A stretch of 8,179 bases of DNA, taken from NCBI GenBank assembly GCA_022360075.1, contig JAKSDN010000379.1, positions 1-8,179 on the forward strand, in the 5' to 3' direction. Within the stretch, counting starts at the first letter, position 1, and every line of letters starts with the position of its first letter. Position numbers and translations under genes: made by a program. The notes under the pieces were generated by a model. The model was not told the origin of the DNA. It did no database searches and saw nothing but the letters and a program-made list of their open reading frames with translations. Positions 1 to 7,012 of the stretch are shown in pieces. This stretch comes from Kiloniellales bacterium. Lineage in GTDB: Bacteria; Pseudomonadota; Alphaproteobacteria; Kiloniellales; JAKSDN01.

Positions 1-952
1 GGGGCGCGAGCAGATCCTCAAGGTGCACATGCGCAAGGTGCCGCTGGCCCCGGACGTCGATGCCCGCGTGATTGCGCGCGGCACGCCGGGCTTCTCCGGC
101 GCGGATCTCGCGAACCTGGTGAACGAGGCGGCCCTGCTGGCCGCGCGCGCCGGCAAGCGCGTCGTCACCATGATCGATTTCGAGAGCGCCAAGGACAAGG
201 TGCTGATGGGCGCCGAGCGCCGCTCCATGGTGATGACCGAGGAGGAGAAGGAGCTGACCGCCTATCACGAGGCCGGTCATGCCCTCGTCGGCCTCTTCGT
301 GCCGGGCAACGATCCGCTGCACAAGGTCACCATCATCCCGCGCGGCCGCGCGCTCGGCGTAACCATGAACCTGCCCGAGCGGGATCGCTACGGTTTCAAG
401 AAGAACGAGCTCGAGGCCAAGCTCGCCATGATGTTCGGCGGCCGCATCGCCGAGGAGCTGATCTACGGCAAAGAGAGCATCACGACCGGCGCCTCGAACG
501 ACATCCAGCAGGCGACCAACCTGGCGCGCGCCATGGTCACCGAGTACGGCATGAGCGAGAAGCTGGGGCCGCTGCGCTACAACGAGAACCAGGAGGAGAT
601 CTTCCTCGGCCACTCGGTGGCGCGCTCGCAGCACGTCTCCGAGGCGACGGCGCAGATCATCGACGAGGAGATCCGCGCGCTGATCGAGGCAGCCGAGTGC
701 AAGGCGCGCGAAGTGCTCAACGCGCACATGGAAGATCTGCACAAGGTCACCAAGGGCCTCCTCGAGTACGAGACCCTGACGGCCGCCGAGGTCCAGCAGA
801 TCCTCAACGACGAGGAGATCGATCGCTCCGACCCGACCGGCACCACCGGCGAGAGCGGCAGGCGCTCGTCCGTGCCGTCGAGCGGCAAGGCGAGCAAGCC
901 CGGCAGCGACGACGCCGGCGGCATGGAGCCGGAGCCGCAGCCGGGCGCCTGA
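1..952 (+). CDS. ftsH: ATP-dependent zinc metalloprotease FtsH, C-terminal part (5' end outside window)
   Basis: FtsH is a membrane-anchored hexameric AAA+ protease that degrades misfolded membrane proteins and some short-lived regulators. The gene is open from the window edge; the first whole codon is at 2, leaving 316 residues. The N-terminal membrane segments, Walker A/B motifs and second region of homology lie upstream. Visible are the end of the AAA+ lid ([18 protein letters not shown], residues 28-45), the zinc site HEAGH (89-93, bases 266-280), and the third zinc ligand, probably Asp167 in TTGASNDI. A helical C-terminal peptidase region follows. The last 45 or so residues are a Ser/Gly/Pro-rich, probably disordered tail, as is common in FtsH. 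All zinc-site residues are intact. Internal Met/Val codons near 23-29 are not the true start, because the FtsH match continues upstream of them. The ftsH-folP-glmM order is conserved in many proteobacteria, including E. coli. Confidence 0.97.
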   Translation, partial: GREQILKVHMRKVPLAPDVDARVIARGTPGFSGADLANLVNEAALLAARAGKRVVTMIDFESAKDKVLMGAERRSMVMTEEEKELTAYHEAGHALVGLFVPGNDPLHKVTIIPRGRALGVTMNLPERDRYGFKKNELEAKLAMMFGGRIAEELIYGKESITTGASNDIQQATNLARAMVTEYGMSEKLGPLRYNENQEEIFLGHSVARSQHVSEATAQIIDEEIRALIEAAECKAREVLNAHMEDLHKVTKGLLEYETLTAAEVQQILNDEEIDRSDPTGTTGESGRRSSVPSSGKASKPGSDDAGGMEPEPQPGA

Positions 953-1020
953 GCCCGCGCGCCCTTCGGCCGCATCGGCGGCGCTTTCAGCACCACGATC
1001 CGCTGCTGTAACATTCCTCT

Positions 1021-2103
1021 ATGAACGAGGGTTTCTACTGCCGGCCGCTTGCCGTGGCCGCGGGCGTCGCCGCCGGTCCCGAGGCGCAGAGGCTGGCCGG
1101 CGGCGCTCTGAGCTTCGCCTTCTGCGAGGCGACGCACCGCCATGGCGGTAAGCGCGTTTCCGAGGTCTCGGCGTTGCGGGCGCTGCGGACCTGGGCGGAG
1201 GAGCGCGGGCTTCGGATCCACTTCGAGGCGTGGCTCGCGCGCCTGAGCGCGCCGCGCCCCGACTTCGCCGGTCTGGCGATGGACCGCCCATGGGTCATGG
1301 CGGTGATCAACGTCACGCCCGACAGCTTCTCCGACGGCGGCGACCGCTTCGATCCGGGACGCGCGGTGGCCGACGGGCTCGCGATGCAGGCCGCCGGTGC
1401 GGCGATTCTCGACGTCGGCGGCGAATCGACCCGACCCGGGGCCGAACCGGTGACGGCCGACGAGGAGCTGCGCCGGGTCATCCCGGTCGTGCGGGCCCTG
1501 GCCGAGCAGGGCGCGCTGGTCTCGATCGACAGCCGCCAGCCCGCGGTCATGGCCGAGGCGCTGGCGGCCGGCGCGCGCATCATCAACGACGTCACCGCGC
1601 TCGCCGGCGATCCGCAGAGCCTGCGCCTGGCGGCGGAAGCCCAGGTGCCGGTGGTGCTGATGCACATGCGCGGCGAGCCCCGGACCATGCAGGCCGACCC
1701 GGTCTACGACGACGTGGCCTTGGACGTTTACGACTGGCTCGAAGCTCGGGTCCAGGCCTGCGAGGCGGCAGGACTGCCGCGCGCGCTGCTGGCGGTGGAC
1801 CCCGGCATCGGTTTCGGCAAGACCGTGGACCACAACCTGCGGCTGCTCGATCGGCTGGCCCTGTTCCACGGCCTCGGCTGCCCGCTGGTGCTCGGTGTCA
1901 GCCGTAAGAGCTTTATCGGCAAGATTTCCCGTGATGAGCCGCCGAAGGCGCGCCTGCCCGGATCGCTGGCGGCCGCCCTCGCCGGGATCGAGCGGGGCGC
2001 TCAGATATTGCGCGTGCACGACGTCGCCGAGACCCGTCAGGCGATCGACGTCTGGCGCGCCATCGTTACGGCCGAGCCTGCCGTTTTGGCCGCGAGCGCG
2101 TGA
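1021..2103 (+). CDS. folP: Dihydropteroate synthase
   Basis: This cytosolic enzyme of folate synthesis condenses 6-hydroxymethyl-7,8-dihydropterin diphosphate with p-aminobenzoate, and is the sulfonamide target. The 360-residue product has the DHPS TIM-barrel motifs in order: INVTPDSFSDGG (96-107), GGESTRPGAEP (133-143, with the Thr-Arg-Pro loop), SID (168-170), IIND (187-190), LMHMRG (213-218), DPGIGFGKT (260-268), SRKSFIG (294-300) and RVHD (331-334). The catalytic core begins near residue 88. The first 87 residues are an extension absent from the roughly 280-residue E. coli enzyme; I recall similar extensions in alphaproteobacterial FolP. ATG 1021 is the earliest possible start, since an in-frame TAA lies at 1009-1011. 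No convincing Shine-Dalgarno is visible, and the next in-frame ATG (Met87) would leave only the core. The gene starts 68 bp after ftsH, probably as one transcript. Confidence 0.96.
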   Translation: MNEGFYCRPLAVAAGVAAGPEAQRLAGGALSFAFCEATHRHGGKRVSEVSALRALRTWAEERGLRIHFEAWLARLSAPRPDFAGLAMDRPWVMAVINVTPDSFSDGGDRFDPGRAVADGLAMQAAGAAILDVGGESTRPGAEPVTADEELRRVIPVVRALAEQGALVSIDSRQPAVMAEALAAGARIINDVTALAGDPQSLRLAAEAQVPVVLMHMRGEPRTMQADPVYDDVALDVYDWLEARVQACEAAGLPRALLAVDPGIGFGKTVDHNLRLLDRLALFHGLGCPLVLGVSRKSFIGKISRDEPPKARLPGSLAAALAGIERGAQILRVHDVAETRQAIDVWRAIVTAEPAVLAASA

Positions 2104-2107
2104 GAAT

Positions 2108-2132
2108 CGGCACGGAAAAGCCGTAATTTCTT
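2108..2132 (+). terminator. Weak hairpin plus T-rich stretch after folP (possible attenuator)
   Basis: Five bases after the folP stop, CGGC (2108-2111) can pair with GCCG (2120-2123) across an 8-base loop, followed by TAATTTCTT. The four-pair stem is short for an intrinsic terminator, and the T-rich stretch also belongs to the tandem repeat that starts at 2122. At most this would be a leaky stop between folP and glmM. Confidence 0.2.
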
Positions 2133-2162
2133 CGTAATTTCTTATGTGATCTCAGGCTATAT
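2122..2162 (+). promoter_or_regulatory. Candidate activator-dependent promoter for glmM with an 11-bp tandem repeat
   Basis: An 11-bp unit, CGTAATTTCTT, occurs twice in perfect tandem at 2122-2132 and 2133-2143. A -10-like CTATAT follows at 2157-2162. No good -35 hexamer stands 16-18 bp upstream of the -10; the second repeat occupies that place. Direct repeats with an 11-bp period replacing the -35 are the architecture of OmpR/PhoB-family response-regulator sites, although the bases do not match the enteric pho box. The stretch is markedly AT-rich against its GC-rich surroundings and lies 75 bp before glmM. Promoter function is inferred. Confidence 0.4.
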
Positions 2163-2236
2163 GGAGACCGCTCTATTCTGCTAGAACGCCGATTAAACGG
2201 CTTGCGCCCTCTCCGATTGACGTAGAGAAGAGGCCA

Positions 2237-3580
<1,344 letters not shown>

Positions 3581-3623
3581 CGTCGCGGAGCTCCAACGCC
3601 GCTTGACACCCCTACGTCGAGTT

Positions 3624-3677
3624 GGAGAGAACTGAGCGCGTTTTGGCGAAGGTTCCTCTCCATGATGACCGCATCAT
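3624..3677 (+). other. Two adjacent potential RNA hairpins downstream of glmM
   Basis: GGAGAG plus AAC (3624-3632) can pair with GTT and CTCTCC (3652-3661) with one bulged base, enclosing a 19-base loop. Directly after it, ATGATG (3662-3667) pairs with CATCAT (3672-3677) over a 4-base loop. Neither is followed by a T-run, so they are not classical intrinsic terminators. They could shield the 3' end of glmM mRNA or be further parts of a dispersed repeat. Confidence 0.3.
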
Positions 3678-3693
3678 TACCCCTCCATGAGAT

Positions 3694-3810
3694 GTCACCC
3701 TCGGGCTTGACCCGAGGGTCCACGGCTGCCCTAGGACGCGGGCAAGTGCGCAGTTCGGCTCGCTGGTTGCTGCCGCCTCCATGGATGCTCGGGTCAAGCC
3801 CGAGCATGAC
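3694..3810. repeat. Two-armed palindromic dispersed element (alphaproteobacterial type)
   Basis: The left arm (3694-3725) and right arm (3779-3810) are inverted copies, 27 of 32 bases identical, separated by 53 bp. Each arm is itself a perfect hairpin: CCCTCGGG / CCCGAGGG around CTTGA on the left, and ATGCTCGGG / CCCGAGCAT around TCAAG on the right. Four of the five differences between arms fall in the stems as two compensatory pairs, so both hairpins are kept. From memory, such GGGCTTGACCC palindromes are scattered between genes in many alphaproteobacteria and give spurious peptides like MLGLDPSIHGG and MDARVKPEHD, both of which can be read here. No transposase or clear target duplication is visible. 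The function is unknown. Confidence 0.8.
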
Positions 3811-3912
3811 AAGATTGAGAGATTGGAGGGCCAACAAGGCACGCTTGGTGAATCGGATCGGCTGCGGACGCCAGATCCCGCGCCAACCTTCCTTGCCAGG
3901 AGCCTCCGACTC

Positions 3913-4734
3913 ATGAAAGGCCGTGTCCTCATCGTTGCCGGCTCGGACTCCGGCGGCGGGGCCGGCATTCAGGCCGACATCAAGGCGACGACGGCGCTCG
4001 GCGGTTTCGCGGCGACGGCGATCGCGGCGTTGACCGCGCAGAACACGCGCGGCGTCTTCGGCGTGGTCGGCATCGAGCCCGCCTTCGTGCAGCAGCAGAT
4101 GACCCTGGTGCTCGAGGACATCGGCGCCGATGCGATCAAGACCGGCATGCTGGCCGAGCCGGCGATCATCGAGGCGGTGGCCGAGGTCCTGGCGCGTCCC
4201 GAGGTCGCGCCGATCCCCTTGGTCGTCGATCCGGTGATGGTGGCGCAAAGCGGCGACGCGTTGCTGAGCGCCGGCGCCGAGCGCAGCTTGAACGAACGTC
4301 TCGTGCCGAAAGCCACGCTGCTGACGCCGAACGTACCCGAGGCCGAGCGTCTGACGGGCTCGCCCATCTCCGATGCCGCGACGATGGAGGCGGCGGCGGT
4401 GACGCTGCTTCAGCGAGGACCCAAGGCCGTGCTGCTGAAGGGCGGGCACATGGCGGGCGAGGTCCTGACCGATGTGCTGGCGACGGCCGAGGGCTGCGAG
4501 CGCTTCGAGAGCCCGCGCATCGCCACCGTGCACACCCACGGCACGGGCTGCACGCTGGCCTCGGCCATCGCCACCGGCCTCGCCCAGGGCCTCTCGATCC
4601 GCGACGCCGTCGCGCGCGGCCGCGACTACCTTCAGGCGGCGATCCGACACGCGCCCGGCTTCGGCCATGGCGCCGGGCCGGTCGATCATCTCGCGGGCGC
4701 GCCGGGGCTCGCCGACGAGGTGTTGAAAAGCTAA
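3913..4734 (+). CDS. thiD: Hydroxymethylpyrimidine/phosphomethylpyrimidine kinase
   Basis: ThiD phosphorylates HMP and then HMP-phosphate to give the pyrimidine half of thiamine; it is a cytosolic ribokinase-fold enzyme. The 273 residues compare with 266 in E. coli. Motifs are VAGSDSGGGAGIQADIK (8-24), ALTAQNTRGV (39-48), IKTGML (75-80), VVDPVM (104-109), LTPNVPEA (137-144), LLKGGH (174-179) and the anion-hole and catalytic-Cys motif THGTGC (208-213), with Cys213 at the same number as in the Salmonella enzyme. The frame stays open upstream to an ATG at 3781, but that extension runs through the palindromic repeat. The conserved N-terminus starts at ATG 3913, with AGGAG at 3898-3902. The repeat-filled gap before it suggests its expression is separable from glmM. 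Confidence 0.95.
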   Translation: MKGRVLIVAGSDSGGGAGIQADIKATTALGGFAATAIAALTAQNTRGVFGVVGIEPAFVQQQMTLVLEDIGADAIKTGMLAEPAIIEAVAEVLARPEVAPIPLVVDPVMVAQSGDALLSAGAERSLNERLVPKATLLTPNVPEAERLTGSPISDAATMEAAAVTLLQRGPKAVLLKGGHMAGEVLTDVLATAEGCERFESPRIATVHTHGTGCTLASAIATGLAQGLSIRDAVARGRDYLQAAIRHAPGFGHGAGPVDHLAGAPGLADEVLKS

Positions 4735-4753
4735 GTGCACGCCGGAGCGAGCC

Positions 4754-5260
4754 ATGACGATGTCTGCTCGGAACATCTGCAGCTACGGATTGGCGTTCGT
4801 CGTCCTGTTCTCGCTGGCCGCCTGTCAAGTGGCGCCGCGCGAACCGAGCCAGGGCGCAACGGGTGAGGACGCGGCGGCTCCCGAGACGGCGGCGCCGAGC
4901 GAACCTCTCGATCCGGACATCGAGGCGGGCGTCGGCGATTTCTGGTCCGTTCAAGCGACGTCCGGCACGGCGGGCGTGATCGACGCGATCAAGCGCTGTC
5001 ATGCTGAAATCGAGGTGACGTGGCAGGCGCGGCGCTGCATCGCCATGGATATGACCGCGCTCTTCTTCGACAGCGCACAGGTCACGCGTGGTGAGAGCGC
5101 GCCCCTACCGTTCCTGGGACGCGACCGCGTCGTGCTACGCGCGGACGACGCCCTGGCCAAGGTGGGCCTGGCGGTCTCCGAGCGGCTGTCGGAGATCAGC
5201 TACGTTCAACGGCAAGCCGTCGAGGCCAACCTCGCCTACACGCAGGACAAAGCCGAGTAG
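4754..5260 (+). CDS. Small putative lipoprotein of unknown function
   Basis: The 168-residue product has a type II (lipoprotein) signal: a short basic N-terminus, a hydrophobic run (about 11-22) and the lipobox LAAC with acylated Cys24. The following Gln suggests sorting to the outer membrane if enteric rules apply. Residues 25-56 are a Pro/Ala/Glu/Ser-rich linker. The rest (57-168) looks like a small folded domain with WSVQATSGTAGVIDAI, two cysteines (Cys82 and Cys95) that could form a periplasmic disulfide, and a helical C-terminus. I do not recognise the family. ATG 4754 is chosen because GGAG at 4744-4747 is 6 bases upstream; the ATG at 4760 is further from it. The gene lies 19 bp after thiD and is probably co-transcribed, with no evident functional link to it. 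It converges on the leftward regulator gene with only 12 bp between stop codons. Confidence 0.8.
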   Translation: MTMSARNICSYGLAFVVLFSLAACQVAPREPSQGATGEDAAAPETAAPSEPLDPDIEAGVGDFWSVQATSGTAGVIDAIKRCHAEIEVTWQARRCIAMDMTALFFDSAQVTRGESAPLPFLGRDRVVLRADDALAKVGLAVSERLSEISYVQRQAVEANLAYTQDKAE

Positions 5261-5272
5261 GATTCCGCCACC

Positions 5273-6667
5273 TTAAAGCGACGACCCGAAGCTCTCCGAG
5301 GGACCGGCCTCGATCAGGCCGTCCAGGCGGCGCAGGGCCTTGGCCAGCAGGTCGCGGTCGCGCGGCGGGCCGATCGAGATCTTGATCGCGTGCGCGATGG
5401 TCTGACGGCCAATGGTGAAGGCCTCGGCCGGCGTCACCTCGATGCCGCGGCGCCCGGCCTCGACGGCGAAGTTGGAAGAGCGCCAGGGATCGGGCAGGTG
5501 TAGCCAAAGGAAAAGGCTGCCGGGCGGGCCGATCGGATCCCAGCGTCCCAGAATATCGAGAGTCAGAGCGCGGCGCGCCTCGGCCTCCTCGCGATGGCGG
5601 GCGAGGATGCGTTCGGCGCTGCCGTCGCGGATCCAGCGGGTCGCGACCTCCGCCATCAGCGGCGGCGCCATCCAGCAGGTGGCGCGCACGGCGGCCGTCA
5701 GGCGCTCGCTGGTGCCGGGCGGGCTGGCGATGTAGCCGATGCGCAGGCCCGGTGCGACGCTCTTGGACAGACTGGTCAAGAAGTAGGTGAGCGCAGGCGC
5801 GAAGCTCTGTAGCGGCGGCGGGCGCTCGTCGGTGAAGAGGCCGAAGATGTCGTCCTCGATCACCGGCAGCCCATGGGCCTCGGCGATCGCCCCGATCTCG
5901 CGCCGCCGGGCTTCCGGCATGATTGTCGTGGTCGGGTTCTGGAATGTCGGGATGCAATAAAGCGCCTTCGCGTCGCCGTTACGGCAGGCGGCGGCAAAGG
6001 CCTCGGGCCTAATGCCCGCCTCGTCGCAGGCCAGGCCCTCGAGCCGGATGCCGAGCAGGCGCGCGACGGTCTGCAGGCCGGCGTAGGTCAGGGACTCGCA
6101 AAGCACGCGGTCACCCGGCCGGGTCAGCGCGGCCAGGCAGACGGTGATCGCGTGTTGCGCGCCGGCCGTGACGATCACCGCATCGGGCGCCGCTTCGACC
6201 CCGCTGCGGGCGAGCCAGAGCGCACCTGCGGCCCGATGCTCGGCGAGCCCGGCATGGGCCTGGTAGTCGAACAGACGGGACGCCTGCGGGTCCTTCGCGA
6301 TCGTCGACAGGGTCGGCTCGACGAAGGGGTCCTGGCCACTGGGCGGCGGAAAGGCGCTGCTGAGGTTGATCCGCTCGGGCGCATCGGCGGTCTGGTCCGG
6401 CGTCATGGGCAGCTCGAGCAGCAGCGGGGCCCGCACGTAGGTGCCGCGGCCGACCTCGCCGCTGATCAGACCGCGCCGCTCGGCTTCGGCATAGGCCCGG
6501 CTGACGGTCCCGACCGTGACTCCCAGGCCCCAGGCCAGGTCGCGGTGGGTCGGCAGACGCTCGCCGGCCTGCAAGCGACCCTCCGCGATGTCTTGCGAGA
6601 GTGCGTCGGCGATCGCGATATAGCGCGGACCGCTGCGGCTCTCCAACTCCGGCATCCAATTTGTCAT
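5273..6667 (-). CDS. MocR-family transcriptional regulator (GntR winged helix + aminotransferase-like PLP domain)
   Basis: MocR regulators fuse a GntR-type DNA-binding domain to a fold-type I aminotransferase domain that senses PLP or an amino compound; known members such as GabR and PdxR often repress their own gene and activate a divergent one. In the 464-residue product the winged helix spans about 14-78 (ERLPTHRDLAWGLGV, then GTVSRAYAEAERRGLI). The PLP domain shows TAGAQHA (167-173), Tyr195, FQNPT (242-246), EDDIFG (271-276) and the Schiff-base lysine Lys302 in SLSKSVAPGLRIGY. Near the end, AIKISIG (427-433) has Lys where aminotransferases usually carry a substrate-carboxylate Arg. ATG 6667 is preferred: the frame extends to a TTG at 6703, but that triplet sits in the predicted -35, and the best -10 predicts a transcript starting about at this ATG. 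It is divergent from the DUF1127-EamA-PhzF genes, its likely targets. Confidence 0.93.
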   Translation of the reverse strand: MTNWMPELESRSGPRYIAIADALSQDIAEGRLQAGERLPTHRDLAWGLGVTVGTVSRAYAEAERRGLISGEVGRGTYVRAPLLLELPMTPDQTADAPERINLSSAFPPPSGQDPFVEPTLSTIAKDPQASRLFDYQAHAGLAEHRAAGALWLARSGVEAAPDAVIVTAGAQHAITVCLAALTRPGDRVLCESLTYAGLQTVARLLGIRLEGLACDEAGIRPEAFAAACRNGDAKALYCIPTFQNPTTTIMPEARRREIGAIAEAHGLPVIEDDIFGLFTDERPPPLQSFAPALTYFLTSLSKSVAPGLRIGYIASPPGTSERLTAAVRATCWMAPPLMAEVATRWIRDGSAERILARHREEAEARRALTLDILGRWDPIGPPGSLFLWLHLPDPWRSSNFAVEAGRRGIEVTPAEAFTIGRQTIAHAIKISIGPPRDRDLLAKALRRLDGLIEAGPSESFGSSL

Positions 6668-6722
6668 GGTGACAATAATATCATTGACGTCGATTGTCCT
6701 CAAGTCTTATCTCTATTGTCAC
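6661..6722. promoter_or_regulatory. Candidate operator region with repeated TTGTC(A) sites
   Basis: Forward TTGTC occurs at 6661, 6694 and 6716, that is 33 and 22 bp apart, exact multiples of 11 bp and so on one helix face. An inverted copy, TGACAA at 6670-6675, forms the perfect dyad TTGTCAtggTGACAA (6661-6675) over the start codon. GTGACAATA (6669-6677) is also the exact reverse complement of TATTGTCAC (6714-6722). The copies overlap the regulator's -10 and spacer and sit next to the rightward -10, as expected for autorepression with control of the divergent operon. MocR binding is inferred. Confidence 0.5.
6675..6703 (-). promoter_or_regulatory. Sigma-70-like promoter of the MocR gene, predicting a leaderless mRNA
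   Basis: On the minus strand TTGAGG (6703-6698) is followed by exactly 17 bp and TATTAT (6680-6675), a 4/6 plus 5/6 match to TTGACA/TATAAT. A start about 7 bases downstream falls at 6667-6669, on or beside the ATG. No Shine-Dalgarno precedes that ATG, which fits a leaderless message. Confidence 0.55.
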
Positions 6723-6728
6723 TATAAT
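6716..6728 (+). promoter_or_regulatory. Candidate promoter of the DUF1127-EamA-PhzF operon
   Basis: A perfect TATAAT stands at 6723-6728, 34 bp before the DUF1127 start codon. The -35 position 17 bp upstream reads TCAAGT, a poor match, and a TTGTCAC motif abuts the -10 at 6716-6722. A strong -10 with a weak -35 beside a repeated motif suggests an activator-dependent promoter, probably served by the divergent MocR protein. Confidence 0.5.
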
Positions 6729-6762
6729 GAAAGCAAGCATTGCGCTTTGTATGGAGGATTGA

Positions 6763-7005
6763 ATGCACACAATATCGCAGCATCAGCCCCCTGCAGGCGC
6801 CTGGACCGCCTCCGGGCGCCTGTTCTCTCCCTTCGCCGTTCTGTCGCGCGCGGTCGTGAAGGTGGTCCAGACTCTCCTCGTTTGGGACGAGCGCCACGTT
6901 CAGCGACGCGCCTTGGCATCGCTCGACGATGCCATGTTGAAGGACATGGGCCTGTCGCGTGCCGATGCGGAGCGGGAAGCGTCAAAGCCGTTCTGGCGCG
7001 CGTAA
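6763..7005 (+). CDS. DUF1127 (YjiS-like) small protein
   Basis: The 80-residue product ends in a DUF1127 domain (about 41-78): WDER, an RRALASLDDAMLKDMGLSRADAE core and the closing KPFWR. The first 40 residues include a moderately hydrophobic helix (about 20-40), somewhat longer than in the smallest members. DUF1127 proteins are Arg-rich and abundant in alphaproteobacteria; some (for example CcaF1 of Rhodobacter sphaeroides and members in Agrobacterium) are reported to bind RNA or affect RNA turnover. The role here is unknown. ATG 6763 has a strong GGAGG at 6753-6757, five bases upstream. It is the first gene after the divergent promoter and ends 7 bp before the transporter start, so the two are probably co-transcribed and perhaps translationally coupled. 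Confidence 0.9.
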   Translation: MHTISQHQPPAGAWTASGRLFSPFAVLSRAVVKVVQTLLVWDERHVQRRALASLDDAMLKDMGLSRADAEREASKPFWRA

Positions 7006-7012
7006 GCCCGCC

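Larger units (their letters stand above)
3581..3912. other. Non-coding glmM-thiD interval rich in hairpins
   Basis: I see no credible gene in these 332 bases. In order it holds a bulged hairpin (3624-3661), a short perfect hairpin (3662-3677), the two-armed palindromic element (3694-3810), and about 100 bp up to the thiD ribosome site. Short open frames exist on both strands but translate to low-complexity or repeat-derived peptides. A TTGACA at 3603-3608 has no matching -10. Confidence 0.75.

Noticed and set aside
953..1020. Possible terminator or promoter between ftsH and folP
   Set aside because: Only a short GC hairpin (GCCGC...GGCGGC type) without a T-run, and no -35/-10 pair; treated as operon-internal spacer.
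577..2019. Long open frame antisense to ftsH/folP (480 codons)
   Set aside because: Overlaps two well-supported genes; composition is the Arg/Gly/Ala/His-rich pattern typical of GC-driven antisense frames, and no motifs are recognisable.
2188..2201. GCCG-attaaa-CGGC palindrome before glmM
   Set aside because: Only four base pairs, no T-run and no repeat elsewhere in the window; too weak to call an operator or terminator.
3603..3631. TTGACA as a promoter -35 for thiD
   Set aside because: Perfect -35 word, but nothing like TATAAT 16-18 bp downstream (GAGAGA/AGAGAA/GAGAAC).
5301..5324. Hairpin GGACCGGCCT / AGGCCG-TCC as a terminator between the convergent genes
   Set aside because: It lies inside the 3' coding end of the MocR gene, has a bulge and no T-run on either strand; probably a coincidence of GC-rich codons.
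6668..6703. Upstream TTG start adding 12 residues to the MocR protein
   Set aside because: The TTG is part of the best -35 hexamer and the added residues are not part of the usual winged-helix domain.
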